The notes beneath the pieces are model-generated. The model had not been told where the DNA came from and did no database searches. It saw only the letters and a program-made list of their open reading frames with translations. DNA of 28,930 nt, taken from positions 1-28,930 of the forward strand of contig NYVZ01000018.1 in assembly GCA_002684895.1 (NCBI GenBank), read 5' to 3'. Positions 1 through 7,104 of this stretch are shown one piece after another (position 1 is the stretch's first letter; every line of letters starts with the position of its first letter). A program made the translations under genes and the position numbers. This DNA comes from Pelagibacteraceae bacterium (lineage in GTDB: Bacteria; Pseudomonadota; Alphaproteobacteria; Pelagibacterales; Pelagibacteraceae).

Positions 1-238
1 AGGTAAACAATTGCAGCTACAGTTAGGATTTAGTCACGATATAATTTATGATATTCCAGAAGGTATTGAAATCAAAGTAGAAAAGCAGACAACAATAATT
101 ATAAGTGGAGTAGACAAAGAATTAGTTGGCAAAACTGTTGCCGATATAAAGTTTTATAAACCCGTGGAACCTTATAAACAAAAAGGCATAACTTCCGAAG
201 GTCAGTTTATTTTAAAAAAAGAGGGTAAAAAGAAATAA
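1..238 (+). CDS. rplF: 50S ribosomal protein L6, C-terminal part (5' end outside the window)
   Basis: The reading frame is open from the first full codon at base 2 and ends at TAA 236-238. The visible 78 or so residues are the second domain of L6, with the family signature EPYKQKGI near the C-terminus followed by a Lys-rich tail (EGKKK). L6 binds 23S rRNA near the factor-binding site of the large subunit. The TTG at 11-13 is an internal Leu codon, not a start: the L6 homology continues upstream of it. The stop overlaps the rplR start by one base (TAATG), as expected inside the spc operon. Identification is secure; only the length is unknown because the gene is cut by the window edge. Confidence 0.96.
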   Translation, partial: GKQLQLQLGFSHDIIYDIPEGIEIKVEKQTTIIISGVDKELVGKTVADIKFYKPVEPYKQKGITSEGQFILKKEGKKK

Positions 239-579
239 TGATATCAAAAGACTCAAAAAGACAAAAGAGGGTTAGGTCTAAAGCAAAAAAAGTTAATAGA
301 GGCAGACCTAGATTAACCGTATTTAGATCTGCAAAAAATATTTATGCTCAAGTAATTGATGATAACAAAAGAGCCACTTTAGCCAGCGCATCGTCAGTTG
401 AAAAAAACATAGAAAAAAAAAATAAAAAAGAATTATCAGAATTAGTTGGTAACTTAATTGCTGAAAGGTCTATAAAAAAAGGGTGCAAAGAAGTTTATTT
501 CGATAGAGGTAAATATAAATATCACGGAAGAGTTAAGCAATTAGCTGAAAGTGCAAAAAAAGGGGGGTTAAAGTTTTAA
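238..579 (+). CDS. rplR: 50S ribosomal protein L18
   Basis: A 113-residue protein of normal L18 length. L18 binds 5S rRNA and helps dock it in the central protuberance. It has the usual very basic N-terminus (KRQKRVRSKAKKVNRGRPRL), the core TVFRSAKNIYAQVIDD and the terminal FDRGKYKYHGRVKQLAESAKKGGL segment typical of bacterial L18. The start codon shares its A with the rplF stop, so translation is probably coupled. It lies in the conserved order rplF-rplR-rpsE. No odd features were seen. Confidence 0.97.
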   Translation: MISKDSKRQKRVRSKAKKVNRGRPRLTVFRSAKNIYAQVIDDNKRATLASASSVEKNIEKKNKKELSELVGNLIAERSIKKGCKEVYFDRGKYKYHGRVKQLAESAKKGGLKF

Positions 580-582
580 TTT

Positions 583-1080
583 ATGAGTCAAGTCAGTGAA
601 TTTAAGGAAAAACTAGTTGCTATAAATAGAATTACCAAGGTAGTAAAAGGCGGTAGAAGATTTGGTTTTGCTGCTCTCGTTATTACTGGCAATCAAAAAG
701 GTCAGGTAGGTTTTGGCCAGGGTAAAGCAAAACAAGTGCCTGATGCTATAAAAAAAGCTTCTGAAGCTGCAAGGAAATCCCTTGTTAAAGTTGCGTTAAG
801 AGAGGGTAGAACTTTGCATCATGATGTTAGAGGTAAGAACGGTGCAGGTAAAGTCTTGCTTAGAAGCGCTCCAGCAGGTACTGGAATTATTGCCGGAGGT
901 CCTGTGAGAGCGATTTGTGAAATGTCAGGCATTCAAGATGTTGTAGGTAAGTCAATTGGTTCATCAAATCCTTACAATTTAGTACGAGCATCTTTTGATG
1001 CATTAACAAAACAAAAATCACCAAAAGAAATTTCTTTAATTAGAGGAAAAAAAATTAAGGATATAGTTTCAAGAAGGTAA
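583..1080 (+). CDS. rpsE: 30S ribosomal protein S5
   Basis: A 165-residue protein with the S5 N-terminal double-stranded-RNA-binding domain (INRITKVVKGGRRFGFAALV, then the Gly-rich GNQKGQVGFGQGKA loop) and the C-terminal domain (APAGTGIIAGGPVRAICEMSGIQDVVGKSIGSSN, broken here by normal family variation). S5 sits at the mRNA entry tunnel of the small subunit and contributes to decoding accuracy. It starts 3 bases after rplR. The next gene is rplO only 2 bases after the stop, so the rpmD gene usually found here is missing. Confidence 0.97.
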   Translation: MSQVSEFKEKLVAINRITKVVKGGRRFGFAALVITGNQKGQVGFGQGKAKQVPDAIKKASEAARKSLVKVALREGRTLHHDVRGKNGAGKVLLRSAPAGTGIIAGGPVRAICEMSGIQDVVGKSIGSSNPYNLVRASFDALTKQKSPKEISLIRGKKIKDIVSRR

Positions 1081-1082
1081 AT

Positions 1083-1538
1083 ATGGTTAAATTAAATAAT
1101 TTTAGTAAAAAAATTCATAAAGCAAAAAAAAGAGTTGGTAGAGGTATAGGTTCTGGATTAGGAAAGACATCTGGACGTGGCGCAAAAGGTCAGAAATCTA
1201 GATCCGGAGTTTCTATCAAATCCTACGAGGGTGGACAAATGCCATTATATAGAAGATTACCCAAAAGGGGCTTCAATTCTCTGTATAAAAGGGAAAAAAA
1301 TGTAGCTATTAACCTCGATAAAATCTCTAAATTAATAGAGGCAAAAAAACTAGATTCATCCAAATCAATCGATTTAAGAAAATTTTTATTGAAAGCAAAG
1401 AAACCTAGTAAATTAAAAGTTAAAGTCCTAGGTTCTGGAGATATTAAAATAAAAATAAGTATTTTGGCAGATAAATTTAGTGAGACTGCGAAATCAAAAA
1501 TAGAAAAAGCTGGTGGCTCAGTTGAAATAATTAAATAA
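1083..1538 (+). CDS. rplO: 50S ribosomal protein L15
   Basis: A 151-residue protein. The N-terminal Gly/Arg/Lys-rich extension (KRVGRGIGSGLGKTSGRGAKGQ) that threads into 23S rRNA is clear, followed by GGQMPLYRRLPKRGF, a near-invariant L15 segment. The C-terminal globular part ends in EKAGGSVEIIK, typical of the family. It is a late-assembling large-subunit protein. Directly preceded by rpsE and followed 6 bases later by secY, it belongs to the same transcription unit. Nothing unusual was seen apart from the missing rpmD upstream. Confidence 0.97.
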   Translation: MVKLNNFSKKIHKAKKRVGRGIGSGLGKTSGRGAKGQKSRSGVSIKSYEGGQMPLYRRLPKRGFNSLYKREKNVAINLDKISKLIEAKKLDSSKSIDLRKFLLKAKKPSKLKVKVLGSGDIKIKISILADKFSETAKSKIEKAGGSVEIIK

Positions 1539-1544
1539 TTTTTA

Positions 1545-2861
1545 ATGTCAAGTTTAGCTCAAAATACAGAAAGTGGTCTTGGAGCTTTTTCAAAGGCGAG
1601 CGATCTTAAAAAAAGAATATTATATACATTATTAATATTGGTAATTTATCGTTTTGGAACTTATGTCCCTCTGCCAGGAATTGATCCAACATCTCTAAAA
1701 GAGATAGTTGGTGGCAATCAAAGAAGCTTACTTGGAATGTTCAACGTATTTGCTGGTGGTGCAGTTCAAAGAATGGCAATTTTTGCATTAGGTATTATGC
1801 CTTACATCTCTTCCTCAATTATTATTCAACTTCTAACAGGTGTCACAGAATATTTTAAAAATTTAAAAAACCAAGGAGAGACTGGAAGACAAAAAATCAC
1901 CCAATACACTAGGTATGGAACTGTTTTGCTTGCATTGATTCAAGGTTATGGTGTTGCGGTAAGTCTTGAAAATTCTCAAGGCATTGTTCAGGATCCTGGT
2001 TTTTATTTTAGATTTGTAACTACAATTTCTTTATTGACCGGAACTGTTCTGTTAATGTGGCTCGGCGAACAAATTACCGCAAGAGGTATTGGTAACGGCA
2101 TATCATTGATAATTTTTTCAGGAATTGTTGCAGAAATTCCAGGCGCCTTAGCATCAACTTTCGAGTTAGGTAGAACTGGAGCTATATCGAGTGGTATAAT
2201 TATTATGATTTTATTGATTTTGCTTTTAGCAATATATTTCATTGTTTTTGTTGAAAGGGCACAAAGGAGAGTTTTGATTCAATATCCAAAAAGACAACAG
2301 GGTAATAAAATGTATGGTGGAGAATCTTCTTATTTACCTCTAAAAGTAAATACCGCAGGTGTCATACCAGCAATTTTTGCATCTGCATTGTTATTGTTAC
2401 CAATTACTTTATCTAATTTTTCATCCTCCTCTGAAAGTTCTGTTTTATTAACTATTACTTCCATGCTCGGTCAAGGAAAACCTCTCTATATGATATTTTA
2501 CGCATCTGGAATTGTGTTTTTTTCTTTTTTTTATACTTCAATTGTTTTTAATCCAAATGAAACCGCTGAAAATTTAAAAAAATATGGAGGGTTTATTCCA
2601 GGTATAAGACCAGGCGAGAGGACAGCATTTTTTATTGAAAACCTGTTAACTAAACTTACAGTAATTGGCTCTTCTTACTTGGTTCTTATTTGTTTATTAC
2701 CTGAGTTTTTAATCGCTAATTATCCTATTCCTTTTTACCTTGGTGGTACTGCTCTACTAATTGTGGTTGTTGTAGGCATGGATACAATAACACAAATTCA
2801 AACTAGATTAATGAGTGTCCAATATGAGTCATTAATAAAAAAAACTAAGTTTAGCAGGTAA
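1545..2861 (+). CDS. secY: Preprotein translocase subunit SecY
   Basis: The 438-residue length and hydrophobicity fit the ten-helix SecY channel. The first membrane segment ends in YRFGTYVPLPGIDP, characteristic of SecY; the plug/TM2 region (LGIMPYISSSIIIQLL), the cytoplasmic loop with ERAQRRVLIQYPKRQQG, and the loop GFIPGIRPGERTAFFIE are all recognisable. SecY forms the inner-membrane pore through which SecA or the ribosome drives unfolded proteins; in this window its clients would include the binding protein at 26730 and the membrane proteins CrcB, MgtE and PlsY. The start ATG lies 6 bases after the rplO stop. The position in the spc operon, before adk, is usual for Alphaproteobacteria. Confidence 0.97.
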   Translation: MSSLAQNTESGLGAFSKASDLKKRILYTLLILVIYRFGTYVPLPGIDPTSLKEIVGGNQRSLLGMFNVFAGGAVQRMAIFALGIMPYISSSIIIQLLTGVTEYFKNLKNQGETGRQKITQYTRYGTVLLALIQGYGVAVSLENSQGIVQDPGFYFRFVTTISLLTGTVLLMWLGEQITARGIGNGISLIIFSGIVAEIPGALASTFELGRTGAISSGIIIMILLILLLAIYFIVFVERAQRRVLIQYPKRQQGNKMYGGESSYLPLKVNTAGVIPAIFASALLLLPITLSNFSSSSESSVLLTITSMLGQGKPLYMIFYASGIVFFSFFYTSIVFNPNETAENLKKYGGFIPGIRPGERTAFFIENLLTKLTVIGSSYLVLICLLPEFLIANYPIPFYLGGTALLIVVVVGMDTITQIQTRLMSVQYESLIKKTKFSR

Positions 2862-2868
2862 AGTTTGG

Positions 2869-3525
2869 ATGAATGTAATTATATTTGGTCCACCAGGTGC
2901 TGGCAAAGGTACACAATCTTCATTTTTGGTTGAAAAAAAAAAAATGTTCCAACTTTCAACCGGCGATTTATTGAGAAACGAATTAAAAAGTAAATCTAAA
3001 TTATCTGAAAAATTAAAAAAAATTATGGACTCAGGAAAGCTAGTTTCAGATGATATTATCAACAGTTTAATCGAAAAAAAAATTTCAGACTCATCAATAA
3101 AAAGTAGTATCATTTTTGATGGCTTTCCAAGAAACATTGAACAGGCCAAATCTCTTGATACGATGTTAAAAAAATATGAACAAAAAATCTCTGTAGTGAT
3201 AAACCTGGTTGTAGACAATTCAATTTTAGTAAAAAGAATTTCTGGCCGTATTTCATGTTCAGTTTGCAAAAAACCCTTTAATGAATTCTTTGATCCACCT
3301 GGAGACCCCGCAGAATGCACTACTGCCGCATGCATAGACAGAGAATTGATCAAAAGGTCAGACGATAATGAGAATACTGTGAGTAATAGATTAAGAACCT
3401 ACGAAGAATCTACCTTGCCATTACTCGAATATTATAAGTTAAAGGGTGTTGTAAAAAATGTCGATGCAATGAAGTCAATAAATGAGGTAACCAGTCAAAT
3501 TAACTGCATATTTAATGACTTATAA
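2869..3525 (+). CDS. adk: Adenylate kinase
   Basis: A 218-residue long-form adenylate kinase, catalysing ATP + AMP to 2 ADP in the cytoplasm. The P-loop GPPGAGKGTQ is at residues 7-16, the AMP-binding TGDLLR at 31-36 and DGFPRN at 84-89; the lid ends with KRSDDNENTVSNRL. The lid carries four cysteines (130, 133, 150, 155), suggesting a zinc-binding lid, but the last pair is spaced C-x4-C rather than the common C-x2-C. The gene starts 7 bases after secY. Codons 22-26 contain an uninterrupted run of twelve A (2933-2944). The secY-adk-rpsM order is common in Alphaproteobacteria. Confidence 0.96.
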   Translation: MNVIIFGPPGAGKGTQSSFLVEKKKMFQLSTGDLLRNELKSKSKLSEKLKKIMDSGKLVSDDIINSLIEKKISDSSIKSSIIFDGFPRNIEQAKSLDTMLKKYEQKISVVINLVVDNSILVKRISGRISCSVCKKPFNEFFDPPGDPAECTTAACIDRELIKRSDDNENTVSNRLRTYEESTLPLLEYYKLKGVVKNVDAMKSINEVTSQINCIFNDL

Positions 3526-3527
3526 AG

Positions 3528-3555
3528 TTGACTTTATGACTTTGATTACTATAAT
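3528..3555 (+). promoter_or_regulatory. Predicted sigma-70 promoter for rpsM-rpsK-rpoA-rplQ
   Basis: TTGACT at 3528-3533 (5 of 6 to the -35 consensus) and a perfect TATAAT at 3550-3555 are separated by 16 bp, in the 59-base gap between adk and rpsM. Transcription would start near 3562, leaving a leader of about 20 bases containing AAGG before the rpsM ATG. This would allow the alpha operon to be expressed separately from the upstream spc block. Recognised by sequence only. Confidence 0.6.
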
Positions 3556-3584
3556 CCAGCGTTTTTGAAATAAGGCAATCTAAT

Positions 3585-3968
3585 ATGGCTCGTATCTCTG
3601 GTGTAAATCTTCCACTTAACAAACAAGTGTTCATTGCTTTACAGTATATTTACGGCATTGGAGATCATTATGCAGAAAAAATTTGCAACGACCTCAAAAT
3701 AGAAAAATCTAAAAGAATAAACAGTTTAACAGATGACGAAATTTTGAAAATAAGAGAATTGATAGATGAGAAATATACAGTAGAGGGTGACTTACGCAGA
3801 GAAATATCCTTAAATATTAAAAGACTTAGAGATCTAGGAACTTACAGGGGAACAAGGCATAGAAAAAAACTTCCAGTAAGAGGTCAAAGAACTTCTTCAA
3901 ATGCAAGAACTAGAAAAGGAAAGGCTGTAGCAATAGCCGGTAAAAAATTAACGTTGGCTAAAAAATAA
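3585..3968 (+). CDS. rpsM: 30S ribosomal protein S13
   Basis: A 127-residue protein starting ARISGVNLPLNKQVFIAL, a standard S13 N-terminus, with the helix-two-turns-helix region (YIYGIGDHYAEKICNDL) and a basic C-terminal tail (RGQRTSSNARTRKGKA) that contacts the P-site tRNA. S13 lies in the small-subunit head and bridges to the large subunit. It is the first gene after the predicted internal promoter and overlaps rpsK by one base (TAATG). No anomalies. Confidence 0.97.
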   Translation: MARISGVNLPLNKQVFIALQYIYGIGDHYAEKICNDLKIEKSKRINSLTDDEILKIRELIDEKYTVEGDLRREISLNIKRLRDLGTYRGTRHRKKLPVRGQRTSSNARTRKGKAVAIAGKKLTLAKK

Positions 3969-4375
3969 TGAGCAAAGAAGAAATAAAAAAAAAAACTAAG
4001 TTCAAAAGCAAGAAAAAAGAAAAAAAGATTGTCACCTCTGGAAAAGCATATGTTAATGCAACATTTAACAATACTATAATTTCAATAACTGATAAAAATG
4101 GAAATGTATTATCTTGGTCATCCTCAGGATCCAAAGGATTTAAAGGGTCAAGAAAATCAACTCCGTATGCTGCGCAGGTTGCCGCAGATGATGCCGCTTC
4201 TAAAGCATCTGAATATGGATTAAAAACGTTAGATGTAGAGGTAAAGGGTCCAGGATCAGGAAGGGAAACAGCTTTACGTGCATTACAAGCTAAAGGATTT
4301 AAAATTATCTCTATTAAAGACACAAGTCCAATACCACATAATGGATGTAGACCACCAAAAAAAAGACGAGTTTAA
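3968..4375 (+). CDS. rpsK: 30S ribosomal protein S11
   Basis: A 135-residue S11. After a Lys-rich N-terminal extension of about 25 residues the conserved core is plain: AYVNATFNNTIISITD, GSKGFKGSRKSTPYAAQ, GPGSGRETALRAL and the terminal IPHNGCRPPKKRRV. S11 binds the 16S 690 loop on the small-subunit platform. The N-terminal extension includes codons for three consecutive lysines within an A11 run (3985-3995). The start is coupled to rpsM by a one-base overlap, and rpoA follows after 22 bases. Confidence 0.97.
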   Translation: MSKEEIKKKTKFKSKKKEKKIVTSGKAYVNATFNNTIISITDKNGNVLSWSSSGSKGFKGSRKSTPYAAQVAADDAASKASEYGLKTLDVEVKGPGSGRETALRALQAKGFKIISIKDTSPIPHNGCRPPKKRRV

Positions 4376-4397
4376 TAATTATTAAAAGGAGAATAAC

Positions 4398-5414
4398 TTG
4401 ATAGAAAAAAATTGGAAAGAATTGGTAAAACCATCTAAGTTAAACGTAGAAACTAGTGATGATAAAACTTATGCAAAAATTACTGTAGAACCCTTAGAAA
4501 AAGGGTTTGCGTTAACTCTTGGAAATGCACTGAGAAGAATTTTATTGTCATCTATTCAAGGAACAGCGGTCACTGCTATACAAATTGATGGAGTTCTTCA
4601 TGAGTTTTCTTCTATTAATGGTATCAGAGAAGATGTAACAGATATTGTTTTAAATATTAAAGCATTGTCTTTAAAATTAAATAACCCAGGACCTAAAAAG
4701 TTAATTTTGGATGCCCAAGGGCCAGGAGAGATTAAAGCAAAAAATTTAAACGAAAGTGCTGATATTGAAATATTAAATCCAGAGCAAACCATCTGTAATC
4801 TTGATGATAATACTAAGATTTATATGGAATTAACTGTAAACACTGGAAAGGGTTACGTTCCTGCAGATAAAAATCGTGAACAAGATTCACCTCTTGGATT
4901 AATCCCAGTTGATTCTGTCTACAGTCCTGTAAAGCGAGTTTCTTATAACATATCTGAAACTAGAGAAGGTTTATCGATAGATTACGATAAACTCACAATG
5001 GAAGTTGAAACAAATAAATCTGTTGACGCCGAAGATTGTGTAGCATACGCAGCTAGAATTCTTCAAGATCAGCTCGGTATGTTTATAAATTTTGAAGAGC
5101 CAAAAGAAGCGGTGGTTCAGCAAGCAAAATCTGAACCTGAGTTTAATAAAAATTTATTACGTCGTGTTGATGAGCTTGAATTATCAGTTAGATCTATGAA
5201 TTGTTTAAAGAATGATAACATTATCTATATAGGTGATTTAGTTCAAAAAACAGAGGGTGAAATGTTGAGGACGCCAAATTTTGGTCGGAAATCATTAAAT
5301 GAAATCAAAGAAGTCTTATCAGGCATGTCTTTATATTTGGGTATAGAAATTCCAAATTGGCCCCCAGAAAATATTGCAGAGTTATCAAAGAAATTAGAGG
5401 ATGAATACAAGTAA
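4398..5414 (+). CDS. rpoA: DNA-directed RNA polymerase alpha subunit
   Basis: A 338-residue alpha subunit. The N-terminal assembly domain contains LGNALRRILLSSIQGTAVTA and the typical EFSSINGIREDVTDI; the C-terminal domain (about residues 250-320) with LSVRSMNCLKND and GRKSLNEIKE is the helix-hairpin-helix module that contacts UP elements and activators. The start is TTG at 4398: it gives MIEKNWKELVKPSKL, matching the usual N-terminus, and is preceded at about 6 bases by AAGGAGA (4386-4392), the best Shine-Dalgarno in the ribosomal block. Part of the alpha operon rpsM-rpsK-rpoA-rplQ. Confidence 0.97.
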   Translation: MIEKNWKELVKPSKLNVETSDDKTYAKITVEPLEKGFALTLGNALRRILLSSIQGTAVTAIQIDGVLHEFSSINGIREDVTDIVLNIKALSLKLNNPGPKKLILDAQGPGEIKAKNLNESADIEILNPEQTICNLDDNTKIYMELTVNTGKGYVPADKNREQDSPLGLIPVDSVYSPVKRVSYNISETREGLSIDYDKLTMEVETNKSVDAEDCVAYAARILQDQLGMFINFEEPKEAVVQQAKSEPEFNKNLLRRVDELELSVRSMNCLKNDNIIYIGDLVQKTEGEMLRTPNFGRKSLNEIKEVLSGMSLYLGIEIPNWPPENIAELSKKLEDEYK

Positions 5415-5416
5415 TC

Positions 5417-5866
5417 ATGAGACACAAGCTTACAAATAGAAAACTAAATAGAACATCCGAACATAGAAAAGCTTTGATTAAAAATATGCTTAACGCATTA
5501 ATAAAGCATGAGCAAATTGAAACAACTCTTCCAAAAGCAAAGGAATTAAAAATTGCAATCGATAAAATAATAACCTTAGGTAAAAAAAATTCCTTATCTT
5601 CTAAAAGGATATTGTTATCTAAATTACAAGATCAAAATATTGTAAAAAAGCTCACAACCACTCTTATTAAAAGGTATGAAAAAAGAAGTGGAGGTTATTC
5701 ACGAATAGTCAGATCTGGTTATCGATATGGTGATAACGCTCCCAAAGCTTATATTGAATTAGTTGATAAAGATTTTAATGCCAAGGGTCAAGACTCAGGT
5801 CCAACACAAAAAAAAATTGAAAATAAAGAGCAGGATAAAGTCGAATCTAAAAAAGATAAAAAATAA
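5417..5866 (+). CDS. rplQ: 50S ribosomal protein L17
   Basis: A 149-residue protein with the L17 core MRHKLTNRKLNRTSEHRKAL and the downstream ALIKHEQIETTLPKAKEL and SGYRYGDNAPKAYIEL segments. A charged Lys/Glu/Asp-rich C-terminal tail of about 30 residues follows the usual end of the fold, as in several alphaproteobacterial L17 proteins. L17 lies near the exit tunnel of the large subunit. It ends the ribosomal block; its stop overlaps the crcB start by one base, so crcB is probably cotranscribed. Confidence 0.97.
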   Translation: MRHKLTNRKLNRTSEHRKALIKNMLNALIKHEQIETTLPKAKELKIAIDKIITLGKKNSLSSKRILLSKLQDQNIVKKLTTTLIKRYEKRSGGYSRIVRSGYRYGDNAPKAYIELVDKDFNAKGQDSGPTQKKIENKEQDKVESKKDKK

Positions 5867-6240
5867 TGAGTAATTTAGCTCTTGTTGCTTTATTTGGAGC
5901 AATAGGAAGTTTATTTAGATTTGTATTAATTCAAGCAGTCCCAAAAATATCTTATTTAAATTTTCCAATAGGAACTGTTACTGTCAATTTGATAGGATCT
6001 TTTTTCATTGGTGTTGTTGCATCATTGTTTGAAAGGCATGTGATAAGTAACGAATTAAGAACATTTATTGTTTTTGGTTTTCTGGGAGGATTTACCACTT
6101 TCTCTGCTTTCACGTATGAAGTTTTTAATTTATTAAAAACCGGAAATTACTTAAATCTTTTTATTTATTTTTTTTTTTCGATTATTGTAAGTCTAATTTT
6201 ATTCTACATCGGTTATAAAATAGTAAAAATTTTAGTATGA
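5866..6240 (+). CDS. crcB: Fluoride-specific ion channel CrcB/Fluc
   Basis: A 124-residue, strongly hydrophobic protein with about four membrane helices. Family motifs are present: GAIGSLFRF near residue 11, GTVTVNLIGSFFIG in helix 2 and GFLGGFTTFSAFTYE in helix 3, which holds the phenylalanines and threonines lining the fluoride pore. CrcB works as an antiparallel dimer exporting fluoride across the inner membrane. A single gene is seen here, which suggests a dual-topology homodimer. No fluoride riboswitch can sit directly upstream because the gene overlaps rplQ. A crcB-rluC pair is common in Alphaproteobacteria. Confidence 0.93.
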   Translation: MSNLALVALFGAIGSLFRFVLIQAVPKISYLNFPIGTVTVNLIGSFFIGVVASLFERHVISNELRTFIVFGFLGGFTTFSAFTYEVFNLLKTGNYLNLFIYFFFSIIVSLILFYIGYKIVKILV

Positions 6241-7104
6241 AAAAGCCATTTAAATCTTTTATTATTGATAAAGATTTCGATGGCTCAAGGGTTGATAGAT
6301 TTCTTAAAAAAACAGTTTTCCAATATTCCACAATCTTTATTTGAAAAAAATCTTAGAAAAAAAAATATTACTGTAAATAGTAAAAAAGTTAAAAATTTAT
6401 TTAAACTGAAAGTTAATGATGTTGTCGATATTTTTACCGAATTTAAAATAGATAATATGATTAAAAAAAAAAAATTTTTCTTTACTTCTAAAGATTTAAA
6501 TCAATTAAAAAAAAATTTTATTTTTGAATGTGAAGATTATTGTATTTTAAATAAACCCTATGGATATGCTTCTCAAGATGGTTCTAAGGTAAAAACTAAT
6601 ATTATTGACATTTTAAACACAAGTTCAAAAAATTATCATTTGGTGCATAGACTTGATAAAGAAGCTACGGGTTTAATGTTGATAGCAAAAAATAGACATT
6701 ATGCTAAAAAATTTTCTGAAATGTTTAAATTTAGAGAGATAATCAAGCGATATCTTGTAATCATAAATGGAAAAATTAAAAAAAACAAAGGTGAAATCCA
6801 AACCAAGGATACATTTAATGGTAAAGAAATTGTATCTAAACTTTATTTTGAAGTTATCTCAAAAAAAAACAACTTTTCTTATATAGAGGTTGATTTAATA
6901 ACTGGAAGGAAACATCAAATTAGAAAGCAATTTTCAAACCTTGGACATCCTATCGTAGGTGATGTAAAATATGGAGATAAAAAAAATAAAGTTCCATTAT
7001 GTCTATTAAGCTACAAAATCGAGTTTAAATATAATAATAAAATTAAAAAGTATAAGGCAATTATTCCAGACGATTTCAAAACTTGTTTGGAAAAGTTTTT
7101 TTAA
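6237..7104 (+). CDS. rluC: RluC/RluD-family 23S rRNA pseudouridine synthase with an apparent frameshift
   Basis: From ATG 6237 (overlapping the crcB stop as ATGA) the first 25 codons give an S4-domain beginning (FDGSRVDRFLKK). The matching continuation (QFSNIPQSLFEKNLRKKNITVN) is in the +1 frame, from 6313. The switch is at the A7 run 6306-6312; removing one A would join the two into about 288 residues. In the unshifted frame translation stops after about 36 residues. The catalytic motif HRLDKEATGLMLIAKN and the later GRKHQIRKQFSNLGHPIVGD are intact, so the enzyme domain looks functional. An alternative TTG start at 6265 would lose part of the S4 domain. Assembly error, recoding or slippage, or true mutation cannot be separated here. 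The choice of rluC rather than rluD is tentative. Confidence 0.8.
6306..6312 (+). other. A7 run where the rluC reading frame changes
   Basis: Frame 0 from ATG 6237 reads CTT AAA AAA ACA here. The family-matching downstream frame reads TTA AAA AAA CAG. Six A bases, or a one-base forward slip, would give a continuous S4-plus-catalytic protein. The homologous residues meet exactly at this run (DRFLKK then QFSNIP), so the site of the discontinuity is well placed. Confidence 0.75.

Noticed and set aside
3958..4323. Long open frames antisense to ribosomal genes, for example opposite rpsK and adk
   Set aside because: They lie wholly opposite well-identified genes, show no family motifs and have poor starts; they are shadows of coding bias.
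6265..6311. TTG at 6265 as the start of rluC
   Set aside because: It gives an N-terminus (MIKISMAQGLID) unlike the S4 domain, whereas the frame from ATG 6237 encodes the expected DGSRVDRFLKK. It remains a fallback if the frameshift is real and unrescued.
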